64,000 nt of DNA, taken from Microbacterium halimionae (GTDB taxonomy: Bacteria; Actinomycetota; Actinomycetes; Actinomycetales; Microbacteriaceae). A model generated the notes under the pieces. It did not search any database. It was not told the DNA's origin and saw only the letters and a program-made list of their open reading frames with translations. Positions within the stretch are counted from its first letter, which is position 1. Each line of letters opens with the position of its first letter. The stretch covers positions 1 to 64,000 of the forward strand of contig NZ_JAAOZB010000001.1 in NCBI RefSeq assembly GCF_011761265.1. Reading direction: 5' to 3'. The translations under genes were made by a program, and so were the position numbers. Of the stretch, positions 16,045-25,174 are shown in pieces.

Positions 16045-17106
16045 TCAGCTGCTACGGTCAGCTACCGCTTGAGCGAACCGAGTGAGTCCCTCGCGAACCG
16101 GGCCATCGGGCAGAGGTGCGAGCGCGGCAATCGCGCCGTCAGACCACTCGTGTGCAAGCGAAAGCGTCGCCTCGGTGGCTTCGTGATCGCGAAGATCCGC
16201 GAGATCGGTATCGAGAATCGCTGGGTCTTCGCCGTTCGCGATGCGCACGACACCCGCGTCGATACGCTCGCGGAGACCAACGGATGCCTCATCAGTTCGC
16301 CGTCCGAGAAGTAAGTACGGCATCGTCGGAACGCCGGCGCGAAGGTCGGTGCCGGGCACCTTGCCGGTTTTTTCGGGATCCGCCGACAGATCGAGTACGT
16401 CGTCAAGCAGCTGGAAGGCGACGCCTGCTTTCTCGCCAAACTCCACAACGGCCGGTTCATATTCAGCAGGAGCGTGCGAATACGCGACGCCCGACTGCGC
16501 TGACGCGGCGATGAGCGAACCGGTCTTGTCTGCCAGCACCTGCAGGTAAAACTCGACGGGGTCATCATCGGGGCCAGCACCGACTGTTTCGTGCATCTGC
16601 CCGAGCACGAGTCGCTCGAACGTATCGGCTTGAAGCTTGATGGCGCGCTCACCGAGTCGAGCCATGATCTTGCTCGCGCGGGAGAAGAGCAGGTCTCCGG
16701 TGAGGATTGCGACATTGTTGCCCCACACCGACTGTGCACTTGGCACACCCCGACGGACGTCTGCACCGTCCATCACGTCATCGTGATAGAGCGATCCGAG
16801 ATGCGTAATTTCGAGGGCAGTTGCGGCGAGGATGACCTCGTCGGTCACGCCATCGCCCAACTGAGCAGTGAGAACCGCGAGCATGGGGCGGATTCGCTTG
16901 CCGCCGGCCTCGTAAAGGTAGCGAGATGTTGCATCTGCGAGGTGATCGTCGATCTGAATCTCGATCGCAAGTCGCGCCTCAACGTCGGCGAGGCCTTTCT
17001 CAACGGTCGCCATGAGACGCCGCACTTTCGGACCGGCGAAGATACGCTCCGTCAGTCCGAGGCTGCCCGCCAGTCGGGTGCCCGTTGCGGGCCGGCTCGA
17101 AGTCAC
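16045..17106 (-). CDS. Polyprenyl diphosphate synthase (menaquinone side chain)
   Basis: A 353-residue trans-isoprenyl diphosphate synthase with both Asp-rich motifs: DDVMD at 109-113 and DDVLD at 235-239, plus GGKRIRP at 68-74. The residues before the first motif are small and medium-sized (HLGSLYHDD), as in long-chain enzymes, so heptaprenyl to nonaprenyl product is likely and fits side-chain supply to MenA. It is encoded beside menG and shares its strand. TAGGCT lies 6 nt before GTG 17106. Confidence 0.92.
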   Translation of the reverse strand: MTSSRPATGTRLAGSLGLTERIFAGPKVRRLMATVEKGLADVEARLAIEIQIDDHLADATSRYLYEAGGKRIRPMLAVLTAQLGDGVTDEVILAATALEITHLGSLYHDDVMDGADVRRGVPSAQSVWGNNVAILTGDLLFSRASKIMARLGERAIKLQADTFERLVLGQMHETVGAGPDDDPVEFYLQVLADKTGSLIAASAQSGVAYSHAPAEYEPAVVEFGEKAGVAFQLLDDVLDLSADPEKTGKVPGTDLRAGVPTMPYLLLGRRTDEASVGLRERIDAGVVRIANGEDPAILDTDLADLRDHEATEATLSLAHEWSDGAIAALAPLPDGPVREGLTRFAQAVADRSS

Positions 17107-17146
17107 CCCCTCAGCCTACCGGGGCGAGAGGGTGCCCTGGCCTAGC

Positions 17147-17872
17147 TCAAAGAGGCTTGACAGCCCGGTGGAGCGCCACGATGCCAAAAGTCAGGTTGCG
17201 GTGAGCGACATCGGTCCAGCCCGACGCCCGAATCCACGCGGCGAGCGTGTGCTGATCCGGCCAGTTCTTGATCGATTCGTTGAGGTAGTCGTACGCCTCA
17301 GCGTTGGAACTCACTGTCTTCGCAACGCGCGGCAGCACACGGTCGCTATAGAAGCGGTAAAGACCAGCGAATGCCCGGGGCGTGGGGTGGGAGAACTCGG
17401 CGATCACTAGTCGGCCACCGGGACGCGTCACTCGCAGCATCTCAGCGAGCGCCTTTTTCGGTTCGTTGACGTTTCGCAAACCAAACGAAATCGTGACCGC
17501 ATCGAATTCGTTGTCCGCGAAAGGCAGCGCGGTGGCATCCGCCTCGGTGAAGCTGAGGTTTTGCACATCACCGTGGCGACGCCGCCCCTCGGCGATCATT
17601 CCCGGTGAAAAGTCGGCAGCGACGACTACTGCGCCGCTGGCTGCGAGCGCTACCGAACTCGCTCCTGTGCCCGCAGCGAGGTCAAGAATCCGCTCGTTGC
17701 GCCTGGGCGCGACAGCCTTGGTCGTTGCGGCCCGCCAGAGCTGATCGTTCCCGAGGCTGAGTACGGTGTTTGTTCGGTCATAGTTCTTCGCGACCTGATC
17801 GAACATGCCGCTCACACGCGCGGGGTCTTTTCCAAGGTCGGCACGATTTGGCTCGGCGGGTGTCGTCATCAC
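17147..17872 (-). CDS. menG: Demethylmenaquinone methyltransferase
   Basis: A 241-residue class I SAM methyltransferase of the UbiE/MenG family. VSGMFDQVAKNYDRTN (about 20-35) is the family opening, LDLAAGTGASS (about 64-74) is the SAM-binding loop, and FGLRNVNEPKKAL and GGRLVIAEFS follow in the usual order. It methylates demethylmenaquinone in the last step of the pathway. The GTG start at 17872 lies 6 nt after TAGACT; ATG at 17869 is the alternative. It is divergent from menF with 80 nt between them. Confidence 0.95.
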   Translation of the reverse strand: MMTTPAEPNRADLGKDPARVSGMFDQVAKNYDRTNTVLSLGNDQLWRAATTKAVAPRRNERILDLAAGTGASSVALAASGAVVVAADFSPGMIAEGRRRHGDVQNLSFTEADATALPFADNEFDAVTISFGLRNVNEPKKALAEMLRVTRPGGRLVIAEFSHPTPRAFAGLYRFYSDRVLPRVAKTVSSNAEAYDYLNESIKNWPDQHTLAAWIRASGWTDVAHRNLTFGIVALHRAVKPL

Positions 17873-17952
17873 CCAAAGAGTCTAGGCGTCAGAAGCTAGG
17901 CGAGACTGGGATCTGCGGATCCGACGGCTCGCGCCGAGTCTAGGCTTGAGGA

Positions 17953-19212
17953 GTGACCGTTCCTCCGCCTGCGCAGCTGCGCGTCGTGACGCGAGAAGTT
18001 GCGACGATAGAGGAAGTGCTGCCCTACACGGATGCCTCCGCTCCCCTCGTATGGCAGCGCACAGGAGATGGCTTCGTCGGTGCGGGTCCCGTCGTGGTTC
18101 GCCTCGATGAATCAGGACCGCTTTCTCGCGGCGAGCGAGCGCGAAATCTCGCGTCGCGTTGGCGCGCACTCGCCGAAGCCGCCACAGTCGACGACGATGT
18201 GCAGATCCCCGGCACCGGGCTCGTGGCCTTCGGCGCCCTAGCTTTTGATGATGCTTCGGCGACATCAAGTTCGCTACTCGTGCCGTCTGTCATCGTCGGA
18301 CGCCGCGGAGATCGCTCGTGGGTCACACATATCTCTCAGGACACTGCCGCGCCATCAATGACAAAGACTGCGTATGGAGCGCACTGGGCGGCGACAGTTG
18401 GGCCCGGTCAGCTTGACCCCGCCCACCACCAGGTCGCAGTCCGTGAAGCTCTCGAGGCGATCCACTCCGGCCTCGTGAGCAAAGTTGTCGTTGCCCGAGA
18501 CCTTGAGGGAACCCTCCCCGCAGATGCCGATTTGCGCCGCCTGGTGCGAGCGCTGGCGACGGGTTACCCCGACACATGGGCATTCGCTGTCGACGGCCTC
18601 ATCGGCGCAAGCCCCGAGACGCTTGTCACGGTATCGAGCGGCACAGTGACAGCGCGCGTTCTCGCAGGCACAGCCGCGCGGGGCGCTGATCCCGACTCGG
18701 ATGCCGCAGCTTCTGTCGCACTCGCAACCAGCACCAAAGATCAAGACGAGCACCGCTACGCCGTCCAGAGCGTGCTTGCCTCACTCGGCCCCCTCGCTCC
18801 AGCACTTGCCGCGGGGGAGCAGCCGTTTGTGCTGAAACTTCCTAACGTGTGGCACCTCGCAACCGATATCGAGGGAACGCTGACAGACGCGGCATCCGCG
18901 CTCGATCTTGTCGCAGCCCTCCACCCCACAGCGGCCGTCGCCGGAACTCCGACCGATGCTGCCCTCGAGCTGATTTCGCGCCTTGAACCATTCGACCGCG
19001 GGCGATACGCCGGGCCCGTCGGCTGGATCAATGCTGCGGGTGACGGCGAATGGGCTATTGCGCTGCGCTGCGCGCAGATCGGCCCGGGCAATGGCGACAC
19101 GCTGGCGATCACAGCCCACGCTGGTGGGGGGATCGTCGACGGAAGCGACCCGGAGTCGGAACTGCTCGAAACCCGCGTGAAGTTCCGTCCGATCGTTGAC
19201 GCCCTCGCCTGA
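17953..19212 (+). CDS. menF: Isochorismate synthase
   Basis: A 419-residue chorismate-using enzyme. The conserved C-terminal half has GLVSKVVVARDLEG, IGASPETLV, RVLAGTAARG, the KDQDEHRY helix, PTAAVAGTP and RYAGPVGW in family order, with the Mg-binding E of SPETL and E of DEHR present. It converts chorismate to isochorismate, the first committed step of menaquinone synthesis. Salicylate or siderophore synthesis is the alternative for the family, but the menD-menA neighbourhood decides it. TAGGCT at 17941-17946 lies 6 nt before GTG 17953. It ends 7 nt before the menD stop (convergent). Confidence 0.93.
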   Translation: MTVPPPAQLRVVTREVATIEEVLPYTDASAPLVWQRTGDGFVGAGPVVVRLDESGPLSRGERARNLASRWRALAEAATVDDDVQIPGTGLVAFGALAFDDASATSSSLLVPSVIVGRRGDRSWVTHISQDTAAPSMTKTAYGAHWAATVGPGQLDPAHHQVAVREALEAIHSGLVSKVVVARDLEGTLPADADLRRLVRALATGYPDTWAFAVDGLIGASPETLVTVSSGTVTARVLAGTAARGADPDSDAAASVALATSTKDQDEHRYAVQSVLASLGPLAPALAAGEQPFVLKLPNVWHLATDIEGTLTDAASALDLVAALHPTAAVAGTPTDAALELISRLEPFDRGRYAGPVGWINAAGDGEWAIALRCAQIGPGNGDTLAITAHAGGGIVDGSDPESELLETRVKFRPIVDALA

Positions 19213-19219
19213 AGGCGGA

Positions 19220-20992
19220 CTAACGTTCGAGGGCGACTTCGATGAGTTGACGACCTGAGATTTGCCCCGTGAGCACCTGGTCAAGCTCGCCGCGCGTTTT
19301 CGGGCGGTGGTACTCCCAGCCGTATGCCGCCGCGAGATGCTCGAAGCTCGCATCTTGCGGTGTGTACTGCACCCGCGCGAAGGCTTCGCTCGACGCTATC
19401 GACGCAACTTCGAGACCGTCAAAGATTGTGCCGCCACCATCGTTCCCGACGATCACTTGCAATCGCGGTGCCGACTCGTGCGTCGGCAACAGCAGCGCTC
19501 CCACATCGTAGAGAAAAGCGAGATCTCCCAACACGACACGTGTCACCCCGGGGGAACCGGCCGCTTGACTCGCCAGCGCGATGCCCATCGCGGTCGCGAT
19601 CGTTCCGTCGATTCCGGCAAGACCACGATTCGCGTGCACAGGTATTTTCTTGCCGCCCAGAACACTATCGGCAACGCGCACGAGGCGCGATGAGCCGAAC
19701 ATAAGCCGATCGTGTGGCCACGTTGCTCGCCACACAGCGTCAACCAACGTCGTGCGGTCAAGCGGCTTTCGAATTACACCGAGCTCGGCGGCAATCGCGC
19801 CAAGCCGCTCCCGCGGTTCAGTAGACGAGAGCGCGTCGGCATCGGGCGCGGGGGGAGCAAGATCAACGGATGCCGCGCGCGACGCGCGTATCCAACGGCC
19901 CAGCCATTCGCGATCTGGGGCGCCCGGGCTCACCACAACACTTGTTACAGCGCTCGTCATCCCATTGAGGTTCAAGGGCTCGCCGGGCCCTCGCACCGCG
20001 ATCACTTCGACATCGTCACGCGAAAGCAGTGCGACGACCTCACGACTCAACGTCGGATGCCCGAAAACCACTGCACGCTCGACATCGCCGCCCAGTTCGC
20101 GCAATACGTCGCGATACCCGTGCACCAGATACCGTCCGAAGCGGGATCCGCTCACGATTTCAGCCACAAGCGGCCAGGAGCCATCGTGGGCGATTTGCTC
20201 GGCCGCTACGCCTGAGTCTGCGCCGGCAACGACAACTGTTCGTACCCCGCGGGCGAGCGTGCGAGGTTCGGCTGCGTCGTCAACCTCGCACGCTTCGCCG
20301 ATGCCACCGCCCCCCTGGTACAAGGCACCCGACGCGTTCGCGAGGTTCTCAGCGGCGGCTGCTGCATCGTTGTGGTTGATCTCCGCGGACGGCGCCGTAA
20401 ACCATTCCGGAAGATGCCCGGCGAGAGGTTCGCGGTACGGCAGGTTGAGGTGCACTGGCCCCGCGCTCCGGAAGCCGTCGCCGAGAGCTGCAGCGATGGC
20501 GGCGTGTGCCACCTCACGCAACATCATCGTCTGCGACGCTGTGCCGTCGGCATCCGTTTCTTCCGGAACCGGCAGATCTGCTTCGTACCGCAGGTTCGGC
20601 GCAAATATCCCCACTTGCCGCGTGGCCTGGTTTGCACCAATACCTCGCAGTTCCGGCGGGCGATCTGCCGTGAGCAGAAGAAGAGGCACACCGGCGTGAT
20701 GCGCTTCGAGGACGGCAGGAAGAAGGTTCGCGACAGCCGTTCCTGATGTACAGATAACTACCGCCGGTACCCGAAGTTCACGGCCGATGCCAAGAGCGGT
20801 AAATCCGGCTACGCGTTCATCAATGCGCACGTGAAGTGCCGCACCCTGTCGTTCGAGCTCCGCGGCAGCGAGTGCGAGAGCTTGCGAGCGAGACCCGGGA
20901 CTGACAACAAAGTGGCGAACACCACTGTCAAAAAGCGCACGAATCAGTGCGGCCGCAGCGTCTGTCGCAGGCGACCATTTCGCCTCAGCCAT
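19220..20992 (-). CDS. menD: SEPHCHC synthase (2-succinyl-5-enolpyruvyl-6-hydroxy-3-cyclohexene-1-carboxylate synthase)
   Basis: About 590 residues, a thiamine-diphosphate enzyme. The N-terminal domain has VSPGSRSQALALA and the catalytic-type glutamate region VICTSGTAVANL; the C-terminal domain carries ANRGLAGIDGTIATAMG and the ThDP/Mg motif VLGDLAFLYDVGAL with NDGGGTIF. It joins 2-oxoglutarate-derived succinic semialdehyde to isochorismate. ATG 20992 lies one base after the TGA of the PLDc_N gene (TGAAATG), so translation is coupled. Frames further upstream are open but lie inside that gene. Confidence 0.95.
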   Translation of the reverse strand: MAEAKWSPATDAAAALIRALFDSGVRHFVVSPGSRSQALALAAAELERQGAALHVRIDERVAGFTALGIGRELRVPAVVICTSGTAVANLLPAVLEAHHAGVPLLLLTADRPPELRGIGANQATRQVGIFAPNLRYEADLPVPEETDADGTASQTMMLREVAHAAIAAALGDGFRSAGPVHLNLPYREPLAGHLPEWFTAPSAEINHNDAAAAAENLANASGALYQGGGGIGEACEVDDAAEPRTLARGVRTVVVAGADSGVAAEQIAHDGSWPLVAEIVSGSRFGRYLVHGYRDVLRELGGDVERAVVFGHPTLSREVVALLSRDDVEVIAVRGPGEPLNLNGMTSAVTSVVVSPGAPDREWLGRWIRASRAASVDLAPPAPDADALSSTEPRERLGAIAAELGVIRKPLDRTTLVDAVWRATWPHDRLMFGSSRLVRVADSVLGGKKIPVHANRGLAGIDGTIATAMGIALASQAAGSPGVTRVVLGDLAFLYDVGALLLPTHESAPRLQVIVGNDGGGTIFDGLEVASIASSEAFARVQYTPQDASFEHLAAAYGWEYHRPKTRGELDQVLTGQISGRQLIEVALER

Positions 20993-20993
20993 T

Positions 20994-21410
20994 TCAGCCG
21001 AGCGCTCCTCGTGATCCCCGCGTGTCGTCGTCACCATCGCTGCGCGCGCCAGTCTCCGCATCGTCCACGGGAGCATCTTTCGCAGGAGTGCTGTCTTCGT
21101 CATCGAGGCGAGCGAGCTCTTCCTCAAGACGGCGAATGCGCTCGTCTTGGTCGCTCACGGAGCCGAGCGTGCTCAAAAATGCCGGATCGTCGTCGGGAGC
21201 GTTCCGCTCAGCTATCAAAGCCCTGCGGCTCACGCGACCCACCACGAACCAGAGGAGGCCGCCGAGCACCGGAATGAGGATGACAATGACAATCCAGGTT
21301 CCTTTACGCACGCCACGGTGCCGGTCAGCTGGCTGCAGGGCGCAGTCGACAACGCTGTAGACCCAAAACACGGTGACCACAAGCGCGAGTATGAGTATCA
21401 ACCTCGCCAT
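20994..21410 (-). CDS. PLDc_N domain membrane protein
   Basis: A 138-residue protein with two N-terminal helices (about 3-25 and 38-58) and the phrase VYSVVDCALQP between them, typical of the phospholipase-D N-terminal-like (PLDc_N) family found alone in many actinobacteria without any catalytic HKD motif. The C-terminal half is very acidic and predicted to be disordered. Its function is unknown. TAAGAT lies 6 nt before ATG 21410. It is translationally coupled to menD. Confidence 0.82.
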   Translation of the reverse strand: MARLILILALVVTVFWVYSVVDCALQPADRHRGVRKGTWIVIVILIPVLGGLLWFVVGRVSRRALIAERNAPDDDPAFLSTLGSVSDQDERIRRLEEELARLDDEDSTPAKDAPVDDAETGARSDGDDDTRGSRGALG

Positions 21411-21481
21411 ATCCCCATCTTAGGCGCCGTTCCGGGTACGAGAGCGGCTGCTCCCGACAAAGACCGGCATACGATGAAGAG

Positions 21482-21823
21482 ATGAAAGCCCGCTCCGCCC
21501 TCGTCTACACCGTGTTGCGGTTGCTGGCGTTCCTGATTCCGTTCGGCCTCTTGATGCTGTTGCCGATTTTTCAGGAGCTCTACTGGCTTGCCGCGATTTT
21601 CGCAGCCGTTATTGGCTTGAGCTTGTCGATGCTGTTTCTGAGGCGACCACTCGCTCAGGTGACGACGGATCTTGTTGCTCGCCGCGAGTCTCGCGCACCG
21701 AGAGCTCGCGATGAAGACGACGAAGACGCCAACGTCGACGCTCTCGCAGCGGGTGATTCGGCGTCCGCCGATGTGGCGTCAGCCGATGAAGGCCCAGAAG
21801 AGGAACGCACCGTAAGCAACTGA
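21482..21823 (+). CDS. DUF4229-type small membrane protein
   Basis: A 113-residue protein with two hydrophobic helices (about 8-28 and 33-52), a basic patch LRRPLAQ and an acidic C-terminal tail. This layout and the position beside menA and menD match the DUF4229 family of actinobacteria, whose role is unknown. TACGAT lies 6 nt before ATG 21482 (leaderless type). Its last 45 nt overlap the convergent 3' end of menA, so the two mRNAs are antisense to each other there. Confidence 0.78.
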   Translation: MKARSALVYTVLRLLAFLIPFGLLMLLPIFQELYWLAAIFAAVIGLSLSMLFLRRPLAQVTTDLVARRESRAPRARDEDDEDANVDALAAGDSASADVASADEGPEEERTVSN

Positions 21824-22747
21824 CGTCAAAGACGTCAGTTGCAGCGCCACCACAAGTTCGCGCGGAGCGCCGTAGGTCCAGACGATCAAAATCGCCGGTA
21901 GCGCTGCGAGAAGCGCGAGAAGCGCAAGCCACGCGATCGGGAAGAAGAGCGCGAGGAAAGCGGCGATCCCGAACGGTGCGAGCACAAACAGCGTGAAGAG
22001 CACCTGTGTCGCGCGCTTGCCGATCAGCACCGTCAACGTGCGTTTACCCACCGTGCGATCCTGATCGATGTCGCGAAGGTTGTTTGCGAGCAATACCGCG
22101 CACGCCAGCAGCCCGGCCGCAACCGCTCCGAACCACGCTTCTTGCGGCAGCGCGAGCGCCTGCACGTATGTCGTGCCGAGGGTTGCGACGAGACCGAAGA
22201 AAACGAAAACGAACACTTCACCCAGTGCGTTGTAGCCGTAGGGGCGCTTGCCACCGGTGTAGAACCATGCCGCGATGATCGAGGCAGCTCCCACGAGAAG
22301 AAGCCACCACTGTTCGGTGCGTACGACGATTGCGATACCGACGAGCGCGGCGAGCGCAAAGAACGCCAGCGCGACGATCAGCACTGTCTTCGCTTTCACA
22401 CGTCCAGATGCCGTTAAACGGACGGGGCCCACGCGGACATCGTCGGTGCCACGGATGCCGTCGCTGTAGTCGTTGGCGTAGTTCACGCCGATCTGCAAGA
22501 ACACGGCAACGGCCAGGCAGGCAAGTGCGATCACCCAGTGCAGCGAGTCTGTGACGAGGACGGCAGCGCCTGATCCGATGAGGATGGGAGTCACGGCCAG
22601 AGGCAGAGTCCGAAGTCGAGCCGCGCCGACCCAGTCACCGAGCGTGACGGGCCGCTGCGCCCGCGGGTCACGCGGTGCGTTCGCCTTTTGCGGATTGCCA
22701 GAGCGGTGCTGCGGGCGAGTGCGGTTCTTCTTGGTTTTTGCGGCCAC
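21779..22747 (-). CDS. menA: 1,4-dihydroxy-2-naphthoate polyprenyltransferase
   Basis: About 322 residues, a UbiA-family prenyltransferase with eight to nine helices. The first Asp-rich motif is NYANDYSDGIRGTDD and the second is NNLRDIDQDRTVGKRTL; YTGGKRPYGY precedes the latter. It joins DHNA to the polyprenyl chain in the membrane. I place the start at GTG 22747, which lies 8 nt after TAAGAT; an upstream GTG at 22786 is less likely. The first 25 residues are basic (KTKKNRTRPQH). Confidence 0.95.
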   Translation of the reverse strand: MAAKTKKNRTRPQHRSGNPQKANAPRDPRAQRPVTLGDWVGAARLRTLPLAVTPILIGSGAAVLVTDSLHWVIALACLAVAVFLQIGVNYANDYSDGIRGTDDVRVGPVRLTASGRVKAKTVLIVALAFFALAALVGIAIVVRTEQWWLLLVGAASIIAAWFYTGGKRPYGYNALGEVFVFVFFGLVATLGTTYVQALALPQEAWFGAVAAGLLACAVLLANNLRDIDQDRTVGKRTLTVLIGKRATQVLFTLFVLAPFGIAAFLALFFPIAWLALLALLAALPAILIVWTYGAPRELVVALQLTSLTSVAYGAFLFWAFIG

Positions 22748-22806
22748 GAGGAGAAATCTTAGGCCGCTGAGTGATGCTCCGCCCACATCGGGCTACCGGC
22801 GGGTTC

Positions 22807-24030
22807 TTACGACGCGAGAGTGAGAGCGATACCGCCGACCGCTCCAACGATCACAACTGCCCAGGGCGGGGTGCGCCATGCGACGAGCAGCACGAAACAG
22901 ACAAGCGCAAGGGCGAAGGATGCGGCATCCGTTACTGCCGTTATGAACACCGGGTTGTAGAGGGCCGCCGCGAGGATTCCCACGACAGCCGCGTTCGCCC
23001 CGCGCATGAGCGCCTGTGCACGAGGGCGGGCACGGAAGACATTCCAAAACGGCAGCACGCCGATCAGGAGCAAGAAGCCGGGAAGGAAGACGGCGATCAG
23101 AGCAACGAAGCCTCCGCTGATTCCGGCTGGCCCCGCAGAAGACAGGGCACCGAGGTATGCCGCGAAGGTAAACAACGGACCTGGCATTGCTTGTGCGGCA
23201 CCATAGCCCGCCAAGAACTGTTCAGGAGTGATCCATCCCGATGTGACGACCTCCGCTTGTAGCAAGGGAAGAACGACGTGTCCCCCACCGAAGACGAGGG
23301 CACCGGAACGATAGAACGCGTCGAAGAGCGCGACGGTTCCCCCGGGAAAGACAGCCGCGAGGATTGGGAGACCGATGAGAAGCGCCGCGAAGGTGGCCAG
23401 TGAAATTGCGCCGACGAGCGGTGATACCCGAATACTGAGCTGCCCCGTCACCGGCGGAGCATCAGAGCGGCACCAGAGAAGACCAGCGATCGCTCCCAAC
23501 ACGATCGCTGCCATCTGTCCGACCGGCCCTGCCAGAAACAGCACCACCACGGCGGCCCCGACCGCGATCGCGGCGCGCCGCCGGTCCGGGGCGAGGGTGC
23601 GCGCCATTCCCCAGACGGCTTGAGCCACGATCGCAACTGCAACGATCTTCAATCCGGTCAGCATCCCGGCACCGATAGGGCCTTCGAAGAGGTTCGCACC
23701 GAGGGCGAAAGCGATCATGAGCAGCACCGAGGGCAGTGTGAAGGCTATAAACGCGGCCAGCGCCCCGAGCGGCCCTGCCCGCAGTAGGCCGACGGCAAAC
23801 CCCACCTGGCTCGACGCGGGACCTGGAAGAAACTGGCTCAGCGCGACAAGGTCGCCGTACGCGCGATCATCCAGCCAGCGACGGCGCGTGACGAACTCAT
23901 CGCGAAAGTACCCGAGATGCGCCACCGGGCCGCCGAACGCCGTCACACCGAGCTTGAGAAAAGCAAGGAACACTTCGCCCACTCCGCCACGCTTTCGCGT
24001 GGGTGGTCGGTCAGGCGGGGTGGTCGCCAT
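22807..24030 (-). CDS. Chromate transporter family protein (ChrA-like, two-domain)
   Basis: About 407 residues and two homologous halves of the CHR domain. The first has FLKLGVTAFGGPVAHLGYFRDEFV with ALSQFLPGPASSQ; the second has FYRSGALVFGGGHVVLPLLQAEVV with AQAMPGPLFTFAAYLG. About ten helices are present. Members export chromate in some bacteria; many have no known substrate. ATG 24030 has GGAG 7-8 nt upstream, and the gene overlaps the menE 3' end by 20 nt, so it is the last gene of an LLM-menB-menE-chrA operon. Confidence 0.92.
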   Translation of the reverse strand: MATTPPDRPPTRKRGGVGEVFLAFLKLGVTAFGGPVAHLGYFRDEFVTRRRWLDDRAYGDLVALSQFLPGPASSQVGFAVGLLRAGPLGALAAFIAFTLPSVLLMIAFALGANLFEGPIGAGMLTGLKIVAVAIVAQAVWGMARTLAPDRRRAAIAVGAAVVVLFLAGPVGQMAAIVLGAIAGLLWCRSDAPPVTGQLSIRVSPLVGAISLATFAALLIGLPILAAVFPGGTVALFDAFYRSGALVFGGGHVVLPLLQAEVVTSGWITPEQFLAGYGAAQAMPGPLFTFAAYLGALSSAGPAGISGGFVALIAVFLPGFLLLIGVLPFWNVFRARPRAQALMRGANAAVVGILAAALYNPVFITAVTDAASFALALVCFVLLVAWRTPPWAVVIVGAVGGIALTLAS

Positions 24031-25174
24031 TCTGTGCTCCGCTCGCAACGATCGCACGTAACGCTACCCGGTCGGGCTTACCACTCGGAAGCATCGGAAT
24101 TTCATCCACGGCTAAGACGCGCGCAGGTCGCGCCGGGGCTCCCAGCAGCTCACCTACAGCAGCGCGAACCTTCGTAAAATCGGGGGTCTCAACGGCGCGT
24201 GTGCGGGCGATAACAACAACGGATGCCTCGCCCCATCGCGCATCGGTCGCGGCTATGACCACGGCGCTTTCCCATCCCGCTACCGCTCTGACGGCTGTTT
24301 CCACCCGGTCGAGGGAGACATTGATACCGCCCGAAATGATGACGTTGTCGGTGCGGCCGTCGATGTGGAGCAGCCCGTCTTCGAGTCGACCGGCATCTCC
24401 CGTGCGATACCAGCGTGTGCCGAGAGCATCCGTGATGAACGCTTTCGCCGTGCGTTCTGGGACGCCAAGGTATCCCTCCGCGAGGGTCGGACCCGTGATC
24501 TGCACTTCGCCGTCGACGATACGCAGCGACACATCATCGAGCGCGCGGCCGTCGTAGACGCATCCGCCACTGGTTTCACTCGAGCCGTATGTGCGAACGA
24601 TGCGCGCGCCAGCGGCGTTGGCTCGTTCACGCACGCGAGCCGGGAGAGCCTGCCCACCGATCAAGATGGCCTCGAATGAGCGGAGCGACCGGCTCACTGC
24701 TTCATCGCTTTCGGCCGCGTCTAGCAACGTCAGCAGCTGCGCTGGTACGAGCGACGTGAACCGCGGAATGGAATCACCACCCACGCTCGACGTCATCGAA
24801 AGAGCTGCGGCGGCGAAGGCGCGCGGCGAGAAAGACCCCGCCAGGATAGACGGTTCATGCCCGCTCACAAGAGCGCGCACAAGCACCTGCAGACCCGCGA
24901 CGTACTGCGCAGGAAGTGCGAGGAGCCAGGCACCTTCGCCGAGGCGAGCCGAGGTTGCCATCGCGCTCGCAGTCAGTGCATGCCGGCTGAGCACAACGGA
25001 TTTCGGGTACCCGCTCGAACCAGATGTCGTCACGACCGCCGCCGTCCCCGCCGGAACGTCGCCCCGTGCATCGCTTCCGAGGCCAAGGGCAGGACCTGCA
25101 CCGCTCAGAGCTGCGCGAAGTGCTCGCAACACTACGCGCGGGTCGTCTCCCGAGACGGGCTCTAGTAGTGCCAC
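24011..25174 (-). CDS. menE: o-Succinylbenzoate-CoA ligase
   Basis: A 387-residue ANL-superfamily enzyme. TTSGSSGYPKSV (about 49-60) is the phosphate loop, TYGSSETSGG the adenine-site motif, YRTGDAGRLEDG the hinge and LPSGKPDR the C-terminal catalytic lysine. It activates o-succinylbenzoate with ATP and CoA. It is shorter than typical acyl-CoA ligases because the N-terminal region is reduced, which is usual for actinobacterial MenE. GTG 25174 overlaps the last 13 nt of menB, so its translation is coupled. Confidence 0.92.
   Translation of the reverse strand: MALLEPVSGDDPRVVLRALRAALSGAGPALGLGSDARGDVPAGTAAVVTTSGSSGYPKSVVLSRHALTASAMATSARLGEGAWLLALPAQYVAGLQVLVRALVSGHEPSILAGSFSPRAFAAAALSMTSSVGGDSIPRFTSLVPAQLLTLLDAAESDEAVSRSLRSFEAILIGGQALPARVRERANAAGARIVRTYGSSETSGGCVYDGRALDDVSLRIVDGEVQITGPTLAEGYLGVPERTAKAFITDALGTRWYRTGDAGRLEDGLLHIDGRTDNVIISGGINVSLDRVETAVRAVAGWESAVVIAATDARWGEASVVVIARTRAVETPDFTKVRAAVGELLGAPARPARVLAVDEIPMLPSGKPDRVALRAIVASGAQNGDHPA

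Noticed and set aside
19581..20699. Plus-strand ORF of 372 codons opposite menD
   Set aside because: Arg/Ser/Pro-rich shadow of the menD reading frame, without any recognisable domain.
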